This document shows, piece by piece, positions 23,159-34,211 of a stretch of 64,000 nucleotides of DNA. The number at the start of each line of letters is the position of its first letter. Positions within the stretch are counted from its first letter, which is position 1. Location of the stretch: positions 62,001 to 126,000 of the forward strand of contig NHZP01000045.1 of NCBI GenBank assembly GCA_003313425.1, read 5' to 3'. The position numbers and the translations under genes are program-made. The DNA comes from Pseudopyrenochaeta lycopersici (taxonomy: Eukaryota > Ascomycota > Dothideomycetes > Pleosporales > Pseudopyrenochaetaceae). Below the pieces are notes generated by a model, which saw only the letters and a program-made list of their open reading frames with translations, was not told where the DNA came from and made no database searches.

Positions 23159-25083
23159 TCAACCTTCAGTCTGCGAAGACTGCTGCTGGTCACGGAACTT
23201 GATCGTTCGCTGAATGGGATGCACTGGCTGCGCATCACCGCCAGCAGCTGGAGTTGAAGCCGCCGCTCGTACTTCACCCTGGGCGGTCGTTGCAGCCGCG
23301 GAAAGTTGGATAGGTGTTTGCGAGCTCGCCCGGGAATCACCGGAGGAGGATGCGGCGGATTGGATAATCGATCCCCCAATCCGAACAACTCTTTGGGGTA
23401 AGCTATCCCCTGCGATACGAGACCCACCAACGCGACGTCGAAGTCCTTCGTCATTCGAGGTGCCATTTTGAACCTGGAAAGGCAGGAGATCGTCGTCTCG
23501 ATGAGAGGAGAAGGCTTGCGAAAGTGTGCGGGGAAGGTGGAAGCCGAGTTTGGCCATAGGGATTGTGAGGCCATGGATAATCTGGAAAGAATAATCAGAC
23601 CAAAGACAAAGAGATAGAGAAAGGTGGGTTAGGCTTACAATGGAGCAAATGCACAGAAACCAGACCACTACATTAGTAACCTCTATGAGATACGCCGCAT
23701 CCTCTCTTACCTCCCCGTCAACCTGGACCTTCCGCAGGAATTCCAGAGTAATGTAGAGGTAAAAGATTGCACTGACACCAATAGGGCCAAAAAAACCAAC
23801 GTACAGAGCCTGTCGCCTTTGCTCGATCTGATGAATGTGCTTGTGTATGGCGAAGACAATGGGGAGCCGGCGAAGAAGTAGGACTAAGATGCCGAGAAAA
23901 ATCAATCGATAAACCGGGATGACGTTGTTGTTGGCAAATGCTGACCATGGACAGACTGCGCCGAACCAGATGAAGACTGACACATTGAGGAGCATGTCAA
24001 TGGTAGGCTGGAAGGAGTCGTCCATCGTCTCAAGGCGAAACCAATCGCTGTGTGTCCATTAGTATGCGTCCTTGATTCACAATAGAAACTGAATACTAAC
24101 TCCCAGGTAAATGTGTTTCCAGCAATAAAACAGGCCAGAACATCATCACTGCCAATCATCCCACATGTTCCGAGGATGAAGAGCTCCTGGTGTCAGCGTG
24201 TTTCCTCTAGATGGCCATTAGTCAAGTGAAACTTACAGCAAGCGTAATGGCGAAAACTAAGAAGCTTTCGCGATCAATGTACTTCCTCTCCTCCGCCCAG
24301 TGCAACAATTTTTTAGCTATCCATCCCACTGTAGCCCCATAAACTACGCTGAGCAGAATGGTGTAACCCCAAGTCTCTCCGAACCACATGCCTATCGCGT
24401 TCTTTGCGCTTCCATCTTGACCTAGTCCACTATATCCAATGTGCTGCATGAGATACAGGGGCAGGAACAGAAACGGGTAGCCTAAGCCATCATTCGCACC
24501 CGACTCCGCAACGATGATCTTCTGCAACTCTTTCGGGATGTTCTTGTCCGCAAATTTGCCCTTTACGATGGAATTAGAAAGCACGGGATCTGTAGGCGTA
24601 ACGCAAGCGCCAACAGCTAAAGCCTGTAGAAAGCTAACATGTGGGACAAAACCGTACACTAGAAGGGACGTGACCAGCCACATCACCGTCATTCCTAGGC
24701 CAAGGAGAAGGGTGAGGCTCCGCCATTCCGTCTGGAGATACTTCGACGGTAGCTGAACGCCAGCAAGAACGAGCTGGACGCCAAGAACAAGTCGAGTGAA
24801 GTTCAATGTAATTGTATTCAACGTCTCCTTTGAGTGCAGTGCGTACTCATCCGGTCGTATTAGGTTGGTTGCAGGTGCAGAGAAAACTACCCCAGCAACC
24901 AGGGAGATTACTAGGATGCAGTGAGGACCGGATAGCAAAGAGGTACACTTGTTCTGGATACGTACAGGGCTCGGAGAGATAGAACTTCTCTTTGCAAAGA
25001 TACGAGACTAAGCCGAACAAAGTGATGAAGCCTCCTAGAGTGGCACATACGATGTTAAAATTGGTGACTGCTAGTGTAGGCAT
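23159..25083 (-). CDS. plasma-membrane Na+(K+)/H+ antiporter, Nha1/Sod2 type (five exons)
   Basis: I read exons at 25083-24966, 24910-24237, 24183-24101, 24047-23639 and 23581-23159. Introns of 55, 53, 53 and 57 bp have GT...AG ends (GTACGT, GTAAGT, GTTAGT, GTAAGC) and CTAAC/CTGAC-like branch sites. All phases agree, giving 568 residues. The protein is a CPA1-family exchanger: an N terminus PTLAVTNFNIV, about a dozen membrane segments, the VTPTDP motif (residues 143-148) and ESGANDG, with the transport Asn-Asp pair at about 179-180. A hydrophilic tail of about 120 residues rich in Ser, Ala and Gln follows the last membrane segment (HGLTIPMAKLGF). It expels Na+, Li+ or K+ in exchange for H+ at the plasma membrane. 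The start ATG has A at -3. The last intron is a multiple of three with no stop, so retention would add 19 residues. Confidence 0.92.
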
Positions 25084-25564
25084 GTTGATATGACCTCTAT
25101 CTCAAATTGAGCTGGTGAAGGTTGGGCGCGTGTGCCGCGTTTAGATTGCCCAAAGCAAAACTTGGTCACTTTCTGTTCCCGTACCCGAAGTCCCGTGAAA
25201 AATGTCGTATCATTAGACAATGCTGATGTCGACCAGGAGTGGACGTTATTGCGTAGGAGTAGGTTCTGATGACATAGCAAGACTAGGAATAAAGATTGAG
25301 AGATGGCCTGGTGTAACTGCTTCTCGCACGGTTGAATGAACTAAGGCAACGTCTAAATGTGATGCGGCATTTCTGGTAGCGTCTTGGCATGACGGCTTGT
25401 TGTGCCCCACCTAGTCGCTAACCCCCCACGCCCCTCTTCTGTGTGGCGAACGACCCGTGCATGAATGCACCTACCTTATGACATTGCTACACCGCGGCCT
25501 AAAGCGTGCTGTAGCAATAGTAGCTTCCGAGGTCTGGAACGCTCTTAGCCCACGTAAAAGACTA
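25084..25564 (-). promoter_or_regulatory. upstream region of the antiporter gene
   Basis: The composition is ordinary. On the minus strand, two GTGGGG hexamers (plus-strand CCCCAC at 25405-25410 and 25424-25429) match the SYGGRG carbon-repressor consensus, and AGGGG (25431-25435) matches a stress-response element, all within 35 bp and about 330 bp from the start. These are consensus matches only. The island ends near 25565, where AT-rich DNA resumes. Confidence 0.3.
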
Positions 25565-26271
25565 CAACGTTAATAGAACATTTATTTTTATCATATAACG
25601 TACATAGCAAGCGAGCGGGCTATGTAAGCGAGCGGGCTACCCACTAACTTTGCGCAACGCATTAACTTCTATTAATTATGTCTCTACTAATTTAATCTTA
25701 ACTAGCTCTTTATAAGGCTAACGTTAAGCTTATAATCTTAGCTCTTAATCTAGATTAAATTTAGACTAAGTCGCTATATAAACATTTAAAGTCCCTTAAA
25801 CTACGCTTTAGTGCCGCTGTACTAGTGTGCTTACCTAACCCCCTGGTGCTATCTTATGTCTGCTACGGCGCCGTGGCAGGCACGGTAGAGGTTACCGTGG
25901 CAGGCACGTCTCTAGTAGCTAGGAAGCAGCAAATAAGCGTACAGGAGAGCAGTAATTAAGGTTGTGATATCTCGCTGCCGTGTCCAGCACGTCACACACA
26001 GACCATGTGCAGTGTCTGGCACGTTACACATAGACTATTTACTATAGTTATGCGTGAAAAGTGTTAGGTATAGGAGACCGTGCGAGGGGAACTTCGAGAG
26101 AATTAAGAAAATTAAAACGCTGCGCGCGCAACCCTATCCTAGAGGTGTCTAGCATTCCTACTAAAAATACCTATATTTAGGTAATATTAAGCTAAACCTA
26201 ATTAGGAAACATAATATAAAAATACTGCGAATATAAGATATAGAAATAAACTTATAGCTTTATACTTTTAC
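25565..26271. other. AT-rich to mixed spacer with short repeats
   Basis: Near 25600 the motif AAGCGAGCGGGCTA occurs twice in tandem inside an ACATAGC...GCTATGT inverted pair, which looks like the end of a DNA transposon. At 25870-25910 CCGTGGCAGGCACG is repeated. At about 25979-26035 a 23-bp unit starting TGTCCAGCACGTCACACA recurs with C-to-T changes. No coding sequence is recognised. Confidence 0.4.
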
Positions 26272-26463
26272 TGTTAGGGACTATAGTAGGTTCACTAGCA
26301 TAGGAAGGTTGGTTGGGCAGTAAAGAGTTTATTGCTGTGGTGCGATAGACGAATCGCTGCCGAGCAGCGATGGGGTTCCACCCCCTTATATACTTTGGCT
26401 AATTCTACCTTAGCATGGGCCACTATGGGCCAGGTCGGCCCGGGCCAACCCATGGGGCTGACA
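26272..26463 (-). mobile_element. 192-bp solo LTR (family F) with TTTAC target duplication
   Basis: The plus-strand ends are TGTTAGGGACT and GGGGCTGACA, flanked on both sides by TTTAC (26267-26271 and 26464-26468). On the minus strand it has a TATATAAGGGGG box and an AATAAA signal downstream of it, which sets the orientation. It is little mutated. A RIP-mutated copy lies at 27604-27795. Confidence 0.85.
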
Positions 26464-26689
26464 TTTACTAAAGATTAGAGACTAAAAAAGAGGTTCTAAA
26501 AGCTTTATTTATATTATTTTTATACGCTAGTAATTAAGTCTCTATTTAAAGAACTCTATAGTTAAGTATACCTTATATAATAGATAAGTAGTTATCTATA
26601 AGAGTAGTAGTGTATAGTCTTATTTACTATAGTAATATAACTCTCTTTAAACTAGGGTAGTAAATAGGTTAGAGGTACCTTTTATAGGT
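26464..26689. other. AT-rich spacer without recognised feature
   Basis: Only highly TpA-rich sequence is seen, with no frame or repeat worth naming. Confidence 0.3.
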
Positions 26690-26805
26690 ATAGGTTAGGT
26701 ATAGGGTTATAGATAAGTAGGTTAGGGTTAGGGTTAGGTCGCACGGACTAAGGGTATATATTTTGGTTGGGTTACACGGACTCTAGGTTAGGTTAAGGCT
26801 AAGGT
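26690..26805. repeat. interstitial telomere-like tract
   Basis: A perfect GTTAGGGTTAGGGTTAGG lies at 26721-26738, with degenerate relatives on both sides (TAGGTTAGGTATAGGG upstream; TTGGTTGGG and TAGGTTAGGTTAAGG downstream) and a repeated CACGGACT element (about 26743 and 26776). The vertebrate/fungal-type telomere repeat is TTAGGG. Confidence 0.7.
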
Positions 26806-26818
26806 TATACACGTATAG

Positions 26819-27049
26819 TGTAACGTATAGGTTCAGGTAATAGTACTTACTTTACACTATAAATAATAGTAAAGGAATAGTTCTATATTACTATAACTTA
26901 GCTATAGAAAAGAATAATACTTATTACCCCTACTTTGCGTAGTTAGCATAGGTTTTAAGTAAGTCTATTACGTTACGCGCTAGCCCTTAAAAAAGCCTAG
27001 TATAATAATACTATAATACTAAGATTTAGATTTATAATACTTTATTATA
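26819..27049. mobile_element. RIP-mutated copy of the 231-bp LTR (family D)
   Basis: It aligns over its full 231 bp with 7929-8159, with almost all differences C-to-T or G-to-A (for example TTATTATA for TTCGTTACA at the end). No clear target duplication remains. Confidence 0.75.
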
Positions 27050-27603
27050 GAGCTTTTACTTTTAGCTAGTATCTTAATAGTATTAATAGCCTTAATAGAA
27101 ACTTAAAACTAAATAGGAAAATAAGAAAAGAGTATCTATATATATATATTTTAATTACGCGTTCTTAACACGTCTTATACGCGTTATTATTATTTATTAT
27201 AAGTACTCTATATTTACGCTATTACTTCTAGTAAAGTTAAAGTAATTAAGACTTTTATTCTTTAGTAATAAGGTATAGACCTACTTTATAATAGGAGAGT
27301 TTTCTAGTATTATTACAATATTATACTACTCTTTTACTTTATTATAATAATACTATTAAATTATATATATAATATATATAACTTACTTAATACTATAGTC
27401 TATTACTTTAATTTAAAATATATTAAGAAGTTATACTTTTATAGTACTAGAGTATATATATAAAGTAATAGTAATAAGTATATAGATTATAATATAATAG
27501 TTATAACGTGCCTATACTACGCGTAGAATATTACTAAGTAGAAGAAGAACTATAATAACTTAGATTACTATTACTATAAGTATTATATTTATAGTAATTA
27601 TAG
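27050..27603. other. extremely AT-rich spacer
   Basis: No coding, repeat or structural feature is recognised. Runs of TATATATA are frequent. Confidence 0.3.
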
Positions 27604-27795
27604 TGTTAGGGACTGTATTAGGTTTACTAGCATAGGAAGGTTAGTTAGGCAGTAAAGAGTGTATTACTGTCGTGTAATAGACGAATCGCTGCTAAGTAGC
27701 GATAGGGTTCTACCCCCTTATATACTCTAGCTAATTCTACCCTAGTATAGGCTACTATAGGCTAGGTTAGCCTAGGCTAACCTATAAAGCTAATA
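27604..27795 (-). mobile_element. 3' LTR (family F) of a minus-strand element, with adjacent polypurine tract
   Basis: This is a RIP-altered copy of the 192-bp LTR at 26272. On its high-coordinate side the minus strand reads AAGAAGGGGGATAT (27796-27811), a good polypurine tract. It is therefore probably the 3' LTR of an element extending to higher coordinates on the minus strand, plausibly the gypsy element whose pol is seen at 30050-33824. Confidence 0.55.
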
Positions 27796-27811
27796 ATATC
27801 CCCCTTCTTAG

Positions 27812-29514
27812 AGCTAATTACCTTAAGCAGCAACTATAACTTTGCCTAGGCCTAAGTAGTTCTACTTTAATATTTTTAGCGTAGGTTAGGCTAAGAAGCG
27901 CATATAAAGGATAGTCATAAGCTATTATAGCTTATAAAGGGGGGTTCTAATAGTATAGAGGCTCTTTAGGTACTATTTATACTAAATATATAGAGCGCTT
28001 TTACTAGTAAAGGTAACCTTCCTCTCTCTTACCTTTACCTTCTTCTAGCCTACTATAATCCTAAGTAAGTAGTAGCTAGTAAGTCTATATAACAAGGCCT
28101 CTCTAAAGTTTTTCCTCTATCTATCCTATACTCTACTTCTACTTTTTTAGTAAGTTTTAAGAATCTTTAGAGAGTCTAATAATATCCCTAGAAAAAGAAG
28201 GAGTACGCTATTTTAAGCTATAATAGAGTAGAATAGGGTAGAATAGGGCTAACTAGAGTATAAGAAACTATTACTTACTAATTTAGCCTTCTATAAACCG
28301 ATTTTACCCCTAATAGATAGTACTATAGTTAGAAATAACTTTATAAAGTCTAGCTAGGCTACTCTATACCTTTACGCCTACTATATTACCTTTTATATAG
28401 AGAAGAACTACAAGTTCCTAAGTAAGGTTAGATATATTATGCTAGTATTATTAGGGGATAACGCTGCACTCTATAAGAGCTAGTCTTCTACTAGCCCTAA
28501 GAGAGTAACTATATCCTTTAAGAGGTGCTTCTAGTGCTTTATCTATAACTAAGAGTACTACGCTATATATATATAGCTTCTAATAGGCTATAAGAGAGTA
28601 TATAAAGCTATTCTAACCTTAAACAGCTCCCTAAGGACCTTAAGGGTAATCTAGAGGAGATTTAAGGGTCACTTAGTTAGCTCTATACTAGTAAGACCTA
28701 TGTATGTGTTCGTGCCCCTCCTATTACCCCTGCTAATAGCGAAACGCCCTCTATATCTGTTAGCTACACCTATAAGGAAGATGTGCTCTTAGATAAGTAG
28801 CTAAGTATTAAGAAGTATTAGCTTACAGAACTCTACCGCCCTATAGCTAAGGCGCTATCTAGGTAAGTAGGATTACCTTAAGAGAGGATATTATAGGCTA
28901 TTATAAGGCTAGCTAGGGCCTTCTAAAGAGTATAGCCCTTATTCTAGCTATCTATACCTCTATAGTAGCACTATTAATAAGAAGGAAGACTGCTAGGCTA
29001 ACGTTTATCTTAAGAGCTATAAGCGTAATAAGAAGACTATTACTACTAAGTTTAAGGCTACTAATTACTCTCTAGAAGTAGCTGTAGCTGCTAAGATAGA
29101 GTAGAATACTAATAAGTCTAACACGCCCTCTAAGAAGGTATAGTAGGCTCTCTTAGGCTATTATACCCTAGCTAACCTTAAATAGGCTAAGGCTAGTAAG
29201 TATATAATAAATATTTAGAAGGAAAATAAGAGGAAGAGGGCTAAGTTAGTGTTCTAGATTAGTAAGTTAGAGAAGGAGAGAAGTGCTACTGCTAAGGCTA
29301 AGAGGGGGGTTATTACTAAAAAGATTAATATTCTTTAGAAGAAGTATAATAAGCTTTACTAAGCTCTTTATAGGCTTAATAGAGGTCTTCTAAGTTATTA
29401 TAGTATATATATAGCTTCTTTAGTACTATCTAGGTATATTTCTAGGCGTAGGCAGGTATTTTAGGGTCCTCTAGGGTATTATAAACTATTATAGCGTATA
29501 AGCGTATATAGTAT
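27812..29514 (+). pseudogene. unidentified transposon-associated coding remnant
   Basis: From about 28280 to 29480 a plus-strand frame, opposite to the flanking gypsy pol, reads long Lys/Ala-rich, probably coiled-coil stretches (ATNYSLEVAVAAKI near 29060; GVITKKINILQKKYNKLYQAL near 29310) between RIP-type stops. I do not recognise a domain. It could be an extra antisense ORF of the minus-strand element or a separate transposon inserted in it. 27812-28280 holds nothing recognisable. Confidence 0.3.
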
Positions 29515-30049
29515 TGTGCAGGAACAGAGGCCTCAGCAAGCTTCTCCCTGTCGATGGTAGCCTTGAGCACACTGAACACAGCTAGGTAGTCACCCCATCA
29601 AGGATGAGATGAGAGGTAGGAGGTAGGTAAACAAGGATAAACAATAATAGGGGGGGGGGGGGGTTTGGTAACTGTATCTGTAGTAGCTGTATCCGTTTGT
29701 CTGTCTGTTCTGTCTTAATTACTTCTAGATGTTCCTTAATATCAGATCCTCTGGATCCTTCTCTGGATGTTTCTCTAGATGGTTCTCTGGATGTTTTTCT
29801 GGATGTTTTTCTCTGCTTAGTTTTCTGGATAGTAGATCCTTCGATTCCTGGATTCCTCTGCCTGCCTGCCTCCTTATATCCTTATTTTTCTGCTAATCTC
29901 GCTTAATTGCCTTGAAGTCTGAGCTGTTGTGGCCTAAGCTGCTGTGGCCTGAGCTGCTGCATCTGAACTGCTGCATCTGAACTGCTGCATCTAACTAGCT
30001 GAGATGCCCTTAGTGGCCAGGTGGCCAGGTCACCAAGTGCATCGGCACA
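29515..30049 (-). mobile_element. 535-bp solo LTR (family C) with GTAT target duplication
   Basis: The plus-strand ends are TGTGCAGGAACAG and GCATCGGCACA, flanked by GTAT on both sides (29511-29514 and 30050-30053). The minus strand starts TGTGCCGATGCACTTGGTGA and matches the LTR at 2860-3187, but is longer. It contains a run of 14 G (29650-29663), a degenerate TTCTCTGGATG array (29750-29830) and a GAACTGCTGCATCT triplication (29938-29995), which account for much of the length difference. It shows almost no RIP. Confidence 0.85.
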
Positions 30050-31067
30050 GTATTCTTATAGTACTTATTCCTTAAGGATTTGGGTTTTTCTTTATAGCTA
30101 GTAATACTCTAGAAGATTATAGCCTTTATAAGAAGAGATCCTTACTTTATCCTCTACTAGTACCTTTCTCTTATAGTTAGTTTCTTACTACTTTTATAAG
30201 TTATTATAGTATCTCCTAGGTTATAATAAAGCTCTTAGTCTAAGATATACTATTATAAGTTTATAAGAGGCTAAGAATACTATTAAATACTTATAAGCTT
30301 GTTAAGAAACTTAAGTAAAGGTAATTCTTACTCCTTTACTCTATAGTACCTTATCTTAGTCTATAATAGTTTATACTTATTTATGATTTCTCTCTTTTTA
30401 TTTAGGTAGTTATCTTTAATACTTAATAGGTTATAGTAGGCTATAATAGGCTATTATAGGCTTTTTCCCCCTCTAAGATAAGATTTAGTATTTCTACTAA
30501 AATTCTTATAAGGTATTTAATAATATGTTAAGTCCTAGCTCTTAGGAATGCTCCTCTTTAGAGTAGCCTTCTTATTTTACTAAGTATTCTTATTAGCTAT
30601 TTATTTAGCGTCTTTCAATAATTCTTTCTACTTTATAGTTATTATTACTAAAGCTCTATAGAGTATTTATAATAAGAACCTCTAGGTGCCTTATTAGGCT
30701 TTTAAGGTTATACTTCTCTAGAAGTAAAGTATAAAAGACTAGGTAGATTTCTAGTAGGCCTAGTATATTTACTTTAAATACTAATAGCTTATATTAGGGT
30801 AAGATAACTCTTAGTCCTATATATTTCTGGTCTAGTTTCTTCTTTAGCCTAGTAGACTTTATATATTTTATAGAGACTATTACTTAGTCTCCTATCTTAA
30901 AAGGAATAGGTAGCCTTTTCTTATTTATATACGCCTCCTAGTAGGTATTTATAGCTAGTATCTTCTTTTTATATTTATATTATAATATAAGAATAGTAGT
31001 AGTAACTTACCTTCTTAAGAGTAATTCTCTCTTACTTAAGGGCATAGTAGGCTAGTCTGCCTCCTAG

Positions 31068-31425
31068 TGTGGAGTCAACAAGGTAGTTCGGCACAATCCC
31101 GCAGTTCTGGTGTTGTGAATGAGAGGTGACGCTGGAATCAAATGTGCGTGAATAACAGGAGTAGCCCTGCCTGTGCAGTCTGCCAGAAACAAAGGTAAGT
31201 ATGGAGCCTGATTAAAAGTAATAAACAAAAATGGTCTGAAATCTCATTGAATTGACGTAGCTAATGCACTAGCTACTTTGCAAAATCTCAGTTTTGAAGT
31301 GAATTATCGTGGTGTGTGGTGCATGATGTTGAGATCTCTCGCATCTCCAAGTCTTATCACCAAATTTCGCTGACAAAGGAAACCCATCATTACCTGATTG
31401 CCCAGGTACCCTGTGCAACGGCACA
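31068..31425 (-). mobile_element. 358-bp solo LTR (family B) with CTAG target duplication
   Basis: The plus-strand ends are TGTGGAGTCAACAAGG and GCAACGGCACA, with CTAG exactly on both sides (31064-31067 and 31426-31429). It has few RIP changes. It is the same family as the LTRs of the 12.9-kb element (39054-39431, 51536-51913) and the solo copy at 56039, but lacks about 20 bp present in the full-length LTRs. Confidence 0.9.
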
Positions 31426-32105
31426 CTAGGAGTCTATCCTATAGTATACCCTAAATAGTATAGTATTTATAGTTAAATAGATACTATTATAATATACAAA
31501 TTCTGCTATTAAGATCTATATTACTTAATTATCTTATTCTAGCGTATAGTAGTATTAAAGGTACTATTTAAGGGTTTAGTTCTATCTTTCTATTTACTTA
31601 TCTATTTAGGAGTAATATATAGAAGACAGTACTTTTCTAGAATTTAGATAGTACTAGAAGGTGTTCTAGTATTTTATATTTATTAGAGAGCCTCTGTCTA
31701 AGATAATCCTGCGCAGTACAATATATAGTTAGATTACTTCTCTTATCTATACTTAGGCTAAGTCTATACTATCCTAGTCTAACTATACTAGGATATAGTA
31801 AGCTATTTTTATTAGTTAGTATACTATAATACGTATAGGGTTATAAGTTAGGCTTAAGAACTTACTTAAAGGTAGTTTTATAATAAAGTCTATAGTAACC
31901 TCATCTTAAGCCTGTTCTAGTAGTTTTAGAGAGGTAAGTAGGCTATAAGGTTTATATCTAGTAAGAGTTACTTTTTAGTAAAGTATATATTCCTTATAGT
32001 ACTACTATACGTTCTTTTTAATTCCCTTCTAGGTGTATTAGCGCTAGAGCTTCTCTAGCGTCTTTCTTATACTAAAGTAACCTGCTATAGAGTTATTATT
32101 ATAAG

Positions 32106-32320
32106 CATACTACGATAAATTAATGCATGAAAGAAAGCGCGAGGGTGGCAAACGAAATATTGAACCTGTGCGCAACTGCTGCTTCAAATAAAATTAAATT
32201 ATATTATATATTGGCTGAGATTCATAGTGTTGAAGTTTTGTGCCCATGTGCTGGTGAGGGTGGCTCGTGCGTGCGCGGCGAGAACTTTTGGAAGGGCACT
32301 GTAACCTCTTACTTCTTATA
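32106..32320. mobile_element. unmutated ~215-bp insertion inside gypsy pol
   Basis: A stretch of ordinary composition (GCGCGAGGGTGGCAAACG near 32137, GTGGCTCGTGCGTGCGCGG near 32262) interrupts the RIP-mutated integrase region. TTATAAG occurs at both borders (32099-32105 and 32314-32320) and may be a target duplication. No terminal inverted repeat was found. The 64-residue open frame inside has no recognisable content. Confidence 0.4.
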
Positions 32321-33824
32321 AGTCTTTAGATCTCTATTCTAAGTCCTTTTAGTCCTAAGGAACCCTTATAAAGCCTAATTTAATAAAGATAATCTTATAA
32401 CTATAGCTACTAAGTATAGGTTATTACTCTTAGATAAAAGTTTTTAAAGAGGTACTATAAATACCTTATTATATTTCTATACTAGGTTTTATACCTTAGC
32501 TATATAGTCTAGCCTCTATAATAGGCTATTAGTAAGGTTTATACTTCTAGGCTTGTAAGTTAAAGTAAAATTATAGCGTATTAGCGTTAGATATAACCTT
32601 ACTTAGTAGTAGTTAAGTATCTTTATCTCTATAAACTATTTAAGGTTTATATAGTCTATTAGGATCTTAAAGTAGAGCCTGTCTAAGTAGTAGCGCTAAT
32701 ATTCTAATCTTTTAACTATTACTAGTAATTCCTAGTTATATATATTATAATTATACTCTACTTAGATTAATTTATATAAGTAGAAGTTAATTAGTCTCTA
32801 TTAGCCCTTTATAGGCTCTTCTAGTACCTACTAGCTTAATATTCCTAAGATAGTGCTGCCTAAAGCGTCTACTTTAACTCTTATTTTCCTATCTCTCTTA
32901 AAATAAGTTAGTATAAGAACTTAGAGGAACGTATCTTTTAACCTCTAGAAGGCTTCTTTTACTTCTTTATCTAAATTTAAGCTTTAGCTTTCCTCCTTTC
33001 TTATAGTAGGGCTACCTCTAGCTATATTTAAGCCTTTTTAGGTTATTATAGTTAATAGTAAGGCTAATCTAGAGAATCTAGTAATAAATCTTTAGTAGTA
33101 GTTTATAAAGCTAATAAAAACGCAGATATTACGTACTTACGTAGTATTAGCTATTCTTATATAGTTTTAACTCTTTCTAGGTATATACTAACTCCTTATA
33201 GTTCTATAATATAACCTAGGTGTTTAGTATACTTTATATACTACTTATACTTACTTAGCTTTATATATATAGCTTAGCGTTACGTAACCTCTAGAGTACC
33301 TCCTTAATATAACTTTTATATTCCTCCTCTATATTAGAGAAGATAAGGATATTATCTAGATGAATAATAAAAGTAATATTAACTAGACCTACTAACCCTT
33401 AGTGAATATAGGCTTAAAATTAAATAGGCGCGTTTATTAGGCTAAATAGTATTACTAGGTACTTAAAATAGCTATATCTAGTCCTAAAGGTAGTCTTCTA
33501 CTTATCTCTCTGCGCGATGCGCAGTCTATAGTAGGTATCTTTTACATCTAATTTTATATATATCCTTACATTAGCTAGGTAGTCTAGGGACTCTATAATT
33601 AGAGGTAAAAGATACCTATTTTTTATAGTTATCTTATTTAGGCCTCTATAGTCTACGCAAAGCCTTAAGCTACTATCTTTCTTCTTAGTAAAGAGAATTA
33701 GGGCGCCCATAGTAGACTTAGAGTAGTAGATCTACTCTTTAGCTATATACTCTATTAGGTACTTCTATAATATCTCTAACTCTGTCTATAATAGGTTATA
33801 CAGTAGTTAGTATAGTAGTATTAT

Positions 33825-34211
33825 TGTGAAGATCTTAAAAGCTATTAGTGAGGATAACTCATGAGACCGCAAGGTTAGTTCTCTGGGATAGAGTAAGGGA
33901 CTATATAGAAGGGGTTTAATACTAAGACAGTAAGAGGGTGCTTCTGCAAAGAGTACTAAGGGTTAAGAACAATTAGTATTGCTATTACTATACTGTAGAG
34001 TATAATATTAAGTTAAACATAATAAGCTGTAAGGGTTTATTGTAGTAATTTATATACATAGGAGTTATGCAGGCTGCTTAGTGTGCTTAGTGTGCTCAGT
34101 ACTACTGATTATACTAATCAACTAAGCATGTCACATAATCTCGTTTGTTAGTCCAATGCCTGCGGGGCCCGGTTGGGGCTACTGGGACAGGGTCCTAGCA
34201 GAATCGTAACA
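33825..34211 (-). repeat. 3' LTR of the second, inverted chromovirus copy
   Basis: The minus strand starts TGTTACGATTC and ends GATCTTCACA. The downstream two thirds match the LTR at 8538-8929 closely (TACTATACTGTAGAGTATAA, AAGCACCCTCTTACTGTC), while the first third (U3) is different and GC-rich. On the inner side the minus strand has AGGACAGGAGGGGGATGG, a polypurine tract. It is little mutated. Confidence 0.85.

Larger units (their letters stand above)
30054..33824 (-). mobile_element. Ty3/gypsy element, minus strand, interrupted and truncated
   Basis: The reverse strand shows a reverse transcriptase N-terminal part at 33498-33710 (LCVDYRGLNKITIKNRY), the active site HLDNILIFS (about 33350-33380, first Asp kept, second now Asn), RNase H about 32800-33100, integrase about 31430-32790, and the post-integrase segment about 30700-31060 (KYIGLRVILP, LEVYHPVFH-like). 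Order and motifs are those of fungal gypsy polymerases. A solo LTR (31068-31425) and a GC-rich insert (32106-32320) split it, and the LTR at 33825 removes gag. Its 3' LTR may be 27604-27795. Heavy RIP makes it inactive. Confidence 0.7.

Noticed and set aside
29697..29906. 69-residue frame with SLDVSLDGSLDVFLD repeats
   Set aside because: It is the translation of the TTCTCTGGATG array in a solo LTR, not a gene.
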